Shown: positions 1 through 6,914 of the stretch, piece after piece
How the letters are laid out: every line of letters starts with the position of its first letter
Position numbering within the stretch: position 1 is the stretch's first letter
From: RGIG9060 sp045645985
GTDB lineage: Bacteria; Spirochaetota; Spirochaetia; Treponematales; Treponemataceae
Direction: 5' to 3'
Length of the DNA stretch: 64,000 bases
Assembly: GCA_045645985.1 (NCBI GenBank)
Contig: JAZRJV010000045.1
Coordinates: forward strand, 1-64,000
Made by a program: the position numbers and the translations under genes
Notes under the pieces: model-generated
Told to the model about the DNA's origin: nothing
The model's input: only the letters and a program-made list of their open reading frames with translations
The model's database searches: none

Positions 1-135
1 CAAGGTATCGCACAAGGTTCTCAACAAAAAGCCATCGAAACTGCTAAAAATATGATTTTAAAGAACATCCCATTTGATATTATTGCAGAATGTACTGGTC
101 TTTCCTTGGCAGAGATTCAAAATTTTTCAAAATAA
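1..135 (+). CDS. C-terminal fragment of an Rpn/PD-(D/E)XK transposase-like protein
   Basis: An open frame enters from the left edge and stops at TAA (133-135). The last 44 residues show a Gly-rich stretch followed by an AKNMIL helix and end in a TGLSLAEI-type motif. This matches in style and order the tail of the complete Rpn-family protein at 8643-9446 (AKKMLE, then VTGLSIDEI), so I assign it to the same family. Rpn proteins (PDDEXK_2) are DNA nucleases that promote RecA-independent recombination and often occur in several copies per genome. The catalytic part lies outside the window. The frame and the tail similarity are seen directly; the family assignment is inference. Confidence 0.7.
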   Translation, partial: QGIAQGSQQKAIETAKNMILKNIPFDIIAECTGLSLAEIQNFSK

Positions 136-318
136 TTACTCACGCTTTTCATAAACAAAAGAAATTTGCAAAATTCTATAGAATCTATTGACAAACTTCC
201 ATAAAATCATGAAAATTTCACTAAATAACAAAAAATTACACCAAACCGCAACATTTTCATATCTTTTACGATTTGGCGATTTTTTCATTTTATCAACTTT
301 CTTTTTAATGGAGTTTTT

Positions 319-1995
319 ATGTTTAAGCCAGAATTGTTCAAATCCTTAAAGGGATACAACTCAAAAACATTCTTAAAAGACTTATCAGCGGGAATTATCG
401 TTGGTATCGTAGCACTTCCACTAGCTATCGCTTTTGCAATCGCAAGTGGCGTTGAACCAGAACGAGGAATTTACACTGCTATCGTTGCGGGATTTTTGAT
501 TTCAGTTTTAGGTGGAAGCAAAGTTCAAATTGGTGGGCCAACTGGAGCTTTCGTTGTTATCATTTATGGAGTAATTCAAAAATTTGGTTACTCAGGATTG
601 ATGATTGCAACAATTCTTGCCGGAATTTTGCTTGTTTTAATGGGCGCTTTCAAACTCGGCGGACTTGTAAAATTTATTCCATATACAATTATCACAGGTT
701 TTACAGCGGGAATTGCAGTTACAATTTTTACAACTCAAATTGGTGATTTTTTTGGACTTACAACAGGAAAAATGCCTGGGGATTTTCTTGGAAAAATCAA
801 AACTTATATCGATTGTTTTGACACAGTAAATTGGTATTCTTTTGCAATGGCTGCAATTTGTTTGGCAATTATCTTTTTGTGGCCTAAAATTAATAAAAAA
901 ATTCCAGGTTCTCTTATCGTAATCATCTTAGCAACTTTGGCAAATCTTCTTATCAGTAAAACTTTAGGTTGGCAAACTGATACAATTGGAAGCCGATATG
1001 GCGAAATTCCTTCATCACTTCCTGCTCCTACACTTCCAGCTTTTGATTTGAACAAAATCGTTGAACTTTTCCCAACTGCAATTTCTATCGCAGTTTTAGC
1101 CGCTATCGAATCACTTTTGAGCGCGGTAGTTGCAGATGGTATGATTGGAACAAAACACGATTCCAACACAGAATTGATAGCACAAGGTGTTGCAAATATC
1201 GCAAGTCCGATTTTTGGTGGAATTCCTGCTACAGGTGCAATCGCAAGAACAGCAACAAACATCAAAAACGGTGGACGAACTCCTATCGCAGGTATTATTC
1301 ACGCTATCACTTTGCTTCTTATCATGCTTGTACTTGGAAGATTTGTTGTTTATATCCCGATGGCAGCTTTGGCAGCAGTTTTGGTTAGCGTTTCTTGGAA
1401 TATGGCGGGATTTCCTGCAATTAAAGGAATTTTCAAAGGGCAAAAATCTGATATTACTGTTTTGTTAGTAACTTTTGTTATCACAATCTTTATTGATTTA
1501 ACTGTTGCTATTGAAGTTGGATTGCTTTTTGCGGCTTTCTTCTTTATCAAAAAAATGATTGATGTTTCTGAAGTTCGTGAACAAAGAAGTTCCATCGTTG
1601 GTGGAATTACAACAACTAATCCGATAAATCCAGAAGCTTCTTCTGATGAAGTTTTAGAAATTCCTGCTGGAGTTTTGGTTTACGAAATTGAAGGTCCGCT
1701 ATTCTTTGGAACTGTTCAGAAATTTGAACAATCAGTTGAAAGAGCACATATCGACTACAAAGTGATAATTTTACGAATGCGAAACACAATTTACCTTGAT
1801 GCTGGTGGATTACATACTTTAGAACAACTAAAACAAGCTTGTGACAAAAAAGGTGTTACAATCGTACTTTCAGGTATTCATACACAGCCTTACATGCTTT
1901 TGCAAAAAACAGGTATGGCACAGGTTTTAGGTGAAGAAAATATTTTTGGTCATATTGATAATGCACTACAACGCGCAGAAAATCTTGTAAAATAG
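319..1995 (+). CDS. SulP-family anion transporter with C-terminal STAS domain
   Basis: This is an inner-membrane secondary transporter of the SulP (SLC26-like) family, which moves inorganic or small organic anions such as sulfate, bicarbonate or dicarboxylates. The 558 residues begin with a short cytoplasmic segment. A hydrophobic core of roughly residues 25-425 follows, with the family's Gly/Pro-rich helices (AGIIVGIVALPLAIAFAIASG near residue 24, GGPTGAF near 72). A STAS domain occupies about 440-555 (ILRMRNTIYLDAGGLHTLE). The ATG at 319 has a GGAG Shine-Dalgarno just upstream. The gene stands alone, between an Rpn fragment and a repeat-rich spacer, so context does not reveal the substrate. 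Family certain, substrate unknown. Confidence 0.93.
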   Translation: MFKPELFKSLKGYNSKTFLKDLSAGIIVGIVALPLAIAFAIASGVEPERGIYTAIVAGFLISVLGGSKVQIGGPTGAFVVIIYGVIQKFGYSGLMIATILAGILLVLMGAFKLGGLVKFIPYTIITGFTAGIAVTIFTTQIGDFFGLTTGKMPGDFLGKIKTYIDCFDTVNWYSFAMAAICLAIIFLWPKINKKIPGSLIVIILATLANLLISKTLGWQTDTIGSRYGEIPSSLPAPTLPAFDLNKIVELFPTAISIAVLAAIESLLSAVVADGMIGTKHDSNTELIAQGVANIASPIFGGIPATGAIARTATNIKNGGRTPIAGIIHAITLLLIMLVLGRFVVYIPMAALAAVLVSVSWNMAGFPAIKGIFKGQKSDITVLLVTFVITIFIDLTVAIEVGLLFAAFFFIKKMIDVSEVREQRSSIVGGITTTNPINPEASSDEVLEIPAGVLVYEIEGPLFFGTVQKFEQSVERAHIDYKVIILRMRNTIYLDAGGLHTLEQLKQACDKKGVTIVLSGIHTQPYMLLQKTGMAQVLGEENIFGHIDNALQRAENLVK

Positions 1996-2054
1996 AGAGT
2001 TGTACTAGAAAAAAGGCTTTTGTGGTAGATTTTATTTGTAATTAAATTATCCAC

Positions 2055-2143
2055 AAAAGGCTCTCACGAAAAAATACTCCAACTCGCTAGTGCTGCGTTT
2101 CACTTGCAATGCTTCGTTGTATCATTTTTTCGCTACGCCTTTT
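2055..2143. repeat. Variable-arm palindrome, copy 1
   Basis: The outer arms are imperfectly self-complementary: AAAAGGC plus CGAAAAAAT on the left against ATTTTTTCG and GCCTTTT on the right. They enclose a 34-bp core at 2083-2116. The core recurs with only three differences at 6535-6568, inside a second palindrome whose arms have a different sequence. A conserved core with non-conserved but self-paired arms suggests a mobile hairpin or selection on the fold itself. Confidence 0.7.
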
Positions 2144-2232
2144 GTAAATAGTTTTTTACATTTAGACCTATTACAAAAGCCTTTTTTCTACACCTATTTC
2201 TTTTACAAGTTTTTTGTACTTACCATAAAAAG
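2135..2232 (+). repeat. Degenerate ~98-bp direct repeat, copy A
   Basis: First of three related units. Each opens with CGCCTTTT, has TTACA then ATTACAAAAGCCTTTTT in the middle, and ends with CATAAAAA. The 26 bp before copy B (GGCTTCGTTGT...GCTACG) is also present before copy A, so the A-to-B period is 124 bp. Confidence 0.75.
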
Positions 2233-2258
2233 AAGGCTTCGTTGTTTCATTTTTGGCT

Positions 2259-2357
2259 ACGCCTTTTGGCAATAATTTCTTACACCTAAATTTATTACAA
2301 AAGCCTTTTTTTCTGCACTTGTCGGTTTTGTAAGTTTTGTGTACTAAACATAAAAAG
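2259..2357 (+). repeat. Degenerate ~98-bp direct repeat, copy B
   Basis: Second unit, 124 bp after copy A, sharing the ATTACAAAAGCCTTTTT block and the CATAAAAAG end. No translation product is conserved between copies. Confidence 0.75.
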
Positions 2358-2383
2358 AGAAATGTAATCTCGTAAACAAAATC

Positions 2384-2449
2384 GTCATCCTGAACTTGTT
2401 TCAGGATCTAGTGCACTTGAGGAAGATTCCGAAATAAATTCGGAATGAC
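2384..2449. repeat. REP-like 66-bp palindromic element, copy 1
   Basis: The termini are near-perfect inverted repeats (GTCATCCTGAA against TTCGGAATGAC). Inside are two small hairpins, CCTGAA/TTCAGG and ATTCCGAA/TTCGGAAT. A second 66-bp element with the same layout lies at 6720-6785. It sits between direct-repeat copies B and C, where it lengthens the spacing. This is the REP/MITE-like intergenic palindrome type seen in many bacteria. Confidence 0.75.
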
Positions 2450-2482
2450 ACATCTTTTGAGCAAAAAAAAATAATTTTAAAC

Positions 2483-2579
2483 TCGCCTTTTTGCAATAAG
2501 TTATTACATTTAAATCCATTACAAAAGCCTTTTTCTACACTTTTTCTTTTACAAGTTTTTTGCACTGAGCATAAAAAAG
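2483..2579 (+). repeat. Degenerate ~98-bp direct repeat, copy C
   Basis: Third unit, with the same opening, middle block and CATAAAAAAG end. It is 224 bp after copy B because extra sequence, including the 66-bp REP-like element, lies in the gap. Confidence 0.75.
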
Positions 2580-2602
2580 TTTTTTACACAAAATTGGGAT
2601 GA

Positions 2603-2740
2603 GTTAAAATATTTACAGAAAAAAATAAATTGTTTCGTAAAAAATAAAATGCGATTTTTAGCGTCAAGCGGTAGCGTCAAGCTGAAAATTGCATTTTATT
2701 TTTTGCGTTTACGAAATGTGTTTTCTGTAATTTATTTTAA
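2603..2740. repeat. 138-bp imperfect palindrome, possible bidirectional terminator
   Basis: The left arm (from TTAAAAT...TTACAGAAAA through TTTCGTAAA to AATAAAATGC) is complementary, with small gaps, to the right arm (GCATTTTATT, TTTACGAAA, TTTTCTGTAA, ATTTTAA). The apex holds a direct repeat of AGCGTCAAGC. The right end is 6 bp from the exporter stop codon, so an RNA copy would form a long hairpin at the 3' end of that message. There is no clear terminal U-run. Confidence 0.65.
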
Positions 2741-2746
2741 GGTGTT

Positions 2747-4621
2747 CTAATCTAATTCGAAGGCGCCGGTGTACAACTGGTAGTATTTTCCTTTGAGAGC
2801 AAGTAGTTCTTCATGGTTGCCTTCTTCGATAATTTTGCCTTTTTCTAGCACAACGATTTTATCAGAATTGCGTACGGTAGAAAGACGATGAGCAATTACA
2901 AAAACGGTTCTTCCTTCCATCAAACTGTCCATACCTTTTTGGATTAAAGATTCTGTTCGTGTGTCAATAGAACTTGTGGCTTCGTCTAAAATCAAAACTG
3001 GCGGATTTGCGATGGCGGCTCGAGCGATTGCTAGAAGTTGGCATTGTCCTTGGCTCAAATTTCCACCGTCAGCAGAAATTACTGTGTCGTAGCCTTCTGG
3101 AAGATGTCGGATAAAATAATCAGCGTTGGCAAGTTTTGCGGCATCTTCAATTTCTTTGCGACTTGCATCTAATTTTCCGTAGCGAATATTATCAGCGATT
3201 GTTCCTGTAAACAAATGAGTATCTTGCAAAACGATAGAAAGGGAACGGCGTAAATCCAATTTATCAATTTTATTGATATCGATTCCGTCGTAAAAAATCT
3301 TTCCGTCGGGAACATCGTAAAATCGATTTATCAAATTTGTAATAGTTGTTTTTCCAGAGCCTGTTGAACCAACAAGAGCAACTTTTTGCCCCGGAAGAGC
3401 AGTTAAATTGATGTTATGCAAAACAGTTTTCTTTCCATTGTAACTAAAATCTACATCTTTAAATTCAACTTTTCCTTCCAACTTGATAAATTCATCTCCA
3501 TCTTTCCAAGCCCATTGTTTTGTTGTTAAAAATGCAGGTGTAATTTTTCCATCTGGAAGAATATTTGCATTTACAAGAGTGATTTTTCCCTCTGAAATTT
3601 CAGTTGGTGTATCAATCATAGCAAAAATTCTTTCAGCACCGGCTAATGCATTCAAAATTCCGTTAAAAAGTTGGGACATTTGAGTAATCGGATGAGAAAA
3701 ACTTTTTGAATATTGCAAAAATGCAACAACAGTTCCTAAATCCAACTTCCTTGCAATAATCAAAAGCACACCAAAAATCGCTGTAATGGCATAATTGATG
3801 TGTCCAAGATTATTCATCATTGGCATAAGGATATTTGCTAAAATATTTGCTCTGGTTCCTGCTTCACAAAGTTTATCATTAAGTTTTTCAAAATCTTCTT
3901 TTACTTGATTTTCTCGAGTAAACACTTTTACAACTTTTTGACCTTCCATCATTTCTTCGATAAAACCGTTTACTGCGCCTAAACTCTGTTGTTGCGACTT
4001 AAAAGCCATTCCACTAAATTTTCCAATTTTTCCGATAAGAAAAATCATCAAAATCAGCATGAGAATTACGACAACTGTTAAAATTGGCGAAAGAAAAATC
4101 ATTAAAACGAAAGAAGATACAACTGTTAACAAAGATGACATCATTTGAGGTAGCGCTTGACTTAACATTTCTCGCAAAGTGTCTGTATCATTTGTGTACA
4201 AACTCATAATTTCACCATGGGAATGAGTGTCAAAATATTTTATTGGAAGTTTTTCCATGTGAGTAAATAAATCAGTACGGATTCGATACAAAGTTTTTGT
4301 TGAAACATGTACCATAATTCGATTGTTGATAAATCCTGCAATTACTCCAGCAAGATAAATCAATGCCATAACAGAAAGAATTGTGATAAATTCTGTTAAG
4401 TTGGGATTTTGCTGTCCAATCAAGGGAAGAATGTAATTATTCAATACTGGTTTTAAAAGATAATTTCCTGCAATACTTGCCCCGGAACTAATTAAAATAC
4501 AAAAGAAAACTGCAATAAAAAAAATCTTGCTTTCGCCGATGTATTTAAAAAGTCGCTTTATAGTTGCTGATGTATTTTTAGGCTTTGCCATTGGATTTGT
4601 TTTTGGTCCCATCTTTGCCAT
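2747..4621 (-). CDS. ABC exporter half-transporter, catalytically canonical NBD
   Basis: A type IV (multidrug/lipid) ABC exporter subunit of 624 residues, with an N-terminal six-helix transmembrane domain (about 25-330) and a C-terminal ATPase. The NBD has Walker A GSTGSGKTT, Q-loop, a non-standard signature LSQGQ, Walker B VLILDEATSSID with the catalytic Glu, and the H-switch AHRLSTVR. Its partner is the gene just upstream on the same strand (15-nt gap). That partner has a degenerate Walker B and switch, so the pair should form a heterodimer with one consensus and one degenerate ATP site, as in TM287/288, LmrCD and BmrCD. The ATG at 4621 follows an AAGGTGG-type ribosome site. The substrate cannot be read from sequence. 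Confidence 0.92.
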   Translation of the reverse strand: MAKMGPKTNPMAKPKNTSATIKRLFKYIGESKIFFIAVFFCILISSGASIAGNYLLKPVLNNYILPLIGQQNPNLTEFITILSVMALIYLAGVIAGFINNRIMVHVSTKTLYRIRTDLFTHMEKLPIKYFDTHSHGEIMSLYTNDTDTLREMLSQALPQMMSSLLTVVSSFVLMIFLSPILTVVVILMLILMIFLIGKIGKFSGMAFKSQQQSLGAVNGFIEEMMEGQKVVKVFTRENQVKEDFEKLNDKLCEAGTRANILANILMPMMNNLGHINYAITAIFGVLLIIARKLDLGTVVAFLQYSKSFSHPITQMSQLFNGILNALAGAERIFAMIDTPTEISEGKITLVNANILPDGKITPAFLTTKQWAWKDGDEFIKLEGKVEFKDVDFSYNGKKTVLHNINLTALPGQKVALVGSTGSGKTTITNLINRFYDVPDGKIFYDGIDINKIDKLDLRRSLSIVLQDTHLFTGTIADNIRYGKLDASRKEIEDAAKLANADYFIRHLPEGYDTVISADGGNLSQGQCQLLAIARAAIANPPVLILDEATSSIDTRTESLIQKGMDSLMEGRTVFVIAHRLSTVRNSDKIVVLEKGKIIEEGNHEELLALKGKYYQLYTGAFELD

Positions 4622-4636
4622 ATTCTACTTTCCACC

Positions 4637-6397
4637 TTATTCCATTTTGCTATTCTGCTGAGATTCGTAAACTTCACGATATATTTCTGAAGTTTCCAAC
4701 AACTGATGATGATTTCCACTTGCAAGGATTTTTCCTTCATCCATAACATAAATGATATCAGCATCTTTTACAGAAGAAATTCTTTGAGCAATAATGATTT
4801 TTGTTGTGTCTTTCAAGGTATTTGCTAAAGCTTGTCTAATCGAAAAATCTGTAGCAGTATCAACTGCACTTGTACTATCGTCTAAAATCAAGATTTTTGG
4901 CTTTTTCAATAGAGCCCGAGCAATACAAATTCGTTGTTTTTGACCACCAGAAAGATTTACACCACCTTGCCCAAGTTGAGTTTCGTAGCCTTCTGGAAAA
5001 CTAGAAATAAAATCGTGAGCACAAGAGGATTTACAAGCGTCTATAATTTCTTCATCAGTTGCATCAGGATTTCCCCAACGGAGATTTTCTTTTATCGAAC
5101 CAGAAAACAAAACATTTTTTTGCAAAACCATGGCAACAGAATCACGCAGAGTTTTTAGATTGTAAGATTTTACATTTTCGCCACCAACAAAAACATCGCC
5201 CCGTAAAGTGTCGTAAAGTCGTGGAATTAATTGAACTAAGGTTGATTTTGAAGAACCTGTTCCACCGATAATTCCCACAGTTGAACCAGAAGCGATTTCT
5301 AAGTTTGCATCAAACAAAACTATATCTTTTTCAGTTTTATCGTAACTAAAACTTACATTTTTAAACCTTATTGAACCGTCTTTTACAAAAGTTAATCCAC
5401 CTTCACTTGTTTGTGAAGAAATTTCTTCTGGATTTTTTATGTCAATTTCTTCATCTAGAACTTCCATAATACGAGCGATACTTGCCCTAGACATAACAAG
5501 CATGATGAAAATCATAGAAATCATCATTAAAGACATCAAAATTTGAGATAGATAAGTGATAAAACTAACAAGTTCTCCAGTTTCCATAGTTTTGGAGATA
5601 ATCATATTTCCACCAAACCACAACATTGCAATAGTAGAAAGATACATTACAAGTTGCATAATTGGCATATTCAAAATTACAAGTTTTTCGGCTCTAACTT
5701 GAGTTTTGCGTAAATCATCTGCAATAGCTTGAAAATCTTTTGTTTCGTAATCTTCTCGAACAAAGGCTTTTACAACTCTGATTCCGTTTAGATTTTCTTG
5801 AACATCGGAATTAAGTCCATCGTACTTTTTCATCATTATTTTGAATCGAGGAAAAGCATTTATGGCTATTAAAGCTACTGGAACAGCAATAAAAGGAATT
5901 GCGATTAAAAAGATAAGTGCTAATTTAGAATTTATTGAAAAACTCATAATAATTGCACTAATAAACATAATGGGAGAACGAATACAGGTACGAATTATCA
6001 TCATGTAAGTATTTTGTGTGCTTGTTACATCAGTTGTTAGTCGAGTTACTAAAGAAGCAGTTGAAAATTTATCACAATTTGAAAATGAAAAATCTTGTAC
6101 TTTATTAAAAAGTTTTCGTCTTAAATTTTTTGCAAAACCTAAAGCTCCAGTGGCAGCAAATTTTCCAGAAAGAACTCCAAAGGTTAAAGAAAAAACAGAA
6201 ACCATAACCATTAGAAGTCCAACTTTTATAACATAATTTGCATCATGATTTGCGATTCCCACATCAATAATTTTTGCCATAATCATAGGAATTAAAACTT
6301 CCATGAGAACTTCGCCAATCATCATAATTGGGGATAAAATTGAATTTACTTTGTATTTTTTTTCTAAGCCTGACAGTAATTTTTTTACAGTTTTCAT
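4637..6397 (-). CDS. ABC exporter half-transporter, degenerate-site NBD
   Basis: First gene of the two-gene exporter operon, 586 residues. It has an N-terminal six-helix TMD (to about residue 310) and a C-terminal NBD with Walker A GGTGSSKSTL and a canonical LSGGQKQR signature. Walker B is ILILDDSTSAVD, with Asp replacing the catalytic Glu, and the switch reads AQRISS, with Gln replacing His. Those two substitutions mark the non-hydrolytic half of heterodimeric exporters. There is no Shine-Dalgarno before the ATG at 6397. A promoter-like pair ends 6 nt upstream, so the message may be leaderless. Confidence 0.92.
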   Translation of the reverse strand: MKTVKKLLSGLEKKYKVNSILSPIMMIGEVLMEVLIPMIMAKIIDVGIANHDANYVIKVGLLMVMVSVFSLTFGVLSGKFAATGALGFAKNLRRKLFNKVQDFSFSNCDKFSTASLVTRLTTDVTSTQNTYMMIIRTCIRSPIMFISAIIMSFSINSKLALIFLIAIPFIAVPVALIAINAFPRFKIMMKKYDGLNSDVQENLNGIRVVKAFVREDYETKDFQAIADDLRKTQVRAEKLVILNMPIMQLVMYLSTIAMLWFGGNMIISKTMETGELVSFITYLSQILMSLMMISMIFIMLVMSRASIARIMEVLDEEIDIKNPEEISSQTSEGGLTFVKDGSIRFKNVSFSYDKTEKDIVLFDANLEIASGSTVGIIGGTGSSKSTLVQLIPRLYDTLRGDVFVGGENVKSYNLKTLRDSVAMVLQKNVLFSGSIKENLRWGNPDATDEEIIDACKSSCAHDFISSFPEGYETQLGQGGVNLSGGQKQRICIARALLKKPKILILDDSTSAVDTATDFSIRQALANTLKDTTKIIIAQRISSVKDADIIYVMDEGKILASGNHHQLLETSEIYREVYESQQNSKME

Positions 6398-6403
6398 AGA
6401 TTA

Positions 6404-6431
6404 AATTTATCATCTTTGCAAAAAAAATCAA
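6404..6431 (-). promoter_or_regulatory. Candidate promoter of the ABC exporter operon
   Basis: On the minus strand, TTGATT (6426-6431), a 16-bp spacer and TAAATT (6404-6409) lie immediately before the ATG at 6397, leaving only 6 nt. In such AT-rich DNA this is suggestive only. Confidence 0.35.
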
Positions 6432-6504
6432 TAAAATTTTTGTTATTTGACGAAATGTATGTGTAAAAAAGAAAATTAAAAGTTTTGTAAAAAGTTAAAT
6501 TATC

Positions 6505-6597
6505 AGAACTTGCTTTCAAGGGAAAATGCCATTCCTCGCTAGTGCTGCGCTTCGCTTGCAAGGCTTCGGAATTTCATTTTTCCTTTACGCAAGTTCT
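6505..6597. repeat. Variable-arm palindrome, copy 2
   Basis: The arms start AGAACTTGC (6505-6513) and end GCAAGTTCT (6589-6597), with further pairing of AAAATG/CATTTT and ATTCC/GGAAT. The 34-bp core (6535-6568) matches the core of copy 1 at 2083-2116 at 31 of 34 positions, while the arms are unrelated to those of copy 1. Confidence 0.7.
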
Positions 6598-6719
6598 AAC
6601 GAATTTTCCTTTTACAGAATTTTTGTTTTTTACAGTACAGGTTAGACAATAACGGAATTTTGCTGGATTTTTTTTACAAAGCGATAAAAGTATACAGAGA
6701 GAAGAAGGCAAAAAATACT

Positions 6720-6785
6720 GTCATGCTGAACTTGATTCAGCATCTAGTGAGATTTGGTAAGATTCCGAAACAAGTTCAGAACGAC
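6720..6785. repeat. REP-like 66-bp palindromic element, copy 2
   Basis: It has the same 66-bp length and layout as 2384-2449: a GTCATGCTGAA terminus, internal GCTGAA/TTCAGC hairpin, central ATCTAGTG, GATTCCGAAA and a TTCAGAACGAC terminus. Confidence 0.7.
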
Positions 6786-6854
6786 GGAAGTGTTCTGCTT
6801 TGGGATTTTTTGACGAAGGGTTTTGGAGAGAAATTGGCGAAATTGTAACCACCC

Positions 6855-6890
6855 GTACTTCAACTAAACTTTGATGGGTAGTTGAAGTAC
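6855..6890. other. Perfect 12-bp stem-loop just after the FGE-like lipoprotein gene
   Basis: GTACTTCAACTA (6855-6866) and its exact reverse complement (6879-6890) flank a 12-nt loop, starting 24 bp beyond the lipoprotein stop codon. No T-run follows in the direction of transcription, so a simple intrinsic terminator is not supported. Some diversity-generating retroelements need a hairpin just downstream of the variable region, and this one is in a compatible place. Confidence 0.75.
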
Positions 6891-6914
6891 AAGGATTTAT
6901 GTTTTAGTTGTGTA

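Larger units (their letters stand above)
1996..2746. other. Repeat-rich intergenic spacer without a supported gene
   Basis: About 750 bp separates the convergent SulP and ABC-exporter genes. I see no coding frame with a ribosome site or recognisable product. The spacer is packed with repeats, listed separately: a variable-arm palindrome (2055-2143), three copies of a ~98-bp degenerate direct repeat, one 66-bp REP-like element and a 138-bp imperfect palindrome next to the exporter stop codon. There is also a 9-bp inverted repeat (2017-2025 with 2051-2059) after the SulP stop. Confidence 0.8.
6398..6854. other. Intergenic spacer with repeats, no supported gene
   Basis: This spacer lies between the start of the exporter operon and the 3' end of the FGE-like lipoprotein. 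It holds variable-arm palindrome copy 2 and REP-like copy 2. The short frames in it have no ribosome site and overlap the repeats, so I do not call them genes. Confidence 0.75.

Noticed and set aside
2090..2275. Short frame in the repeat spacer
   Set aside because: It runs through the direct repeats, is rich in Phe/Leu from T-runs and has no ribosome site.
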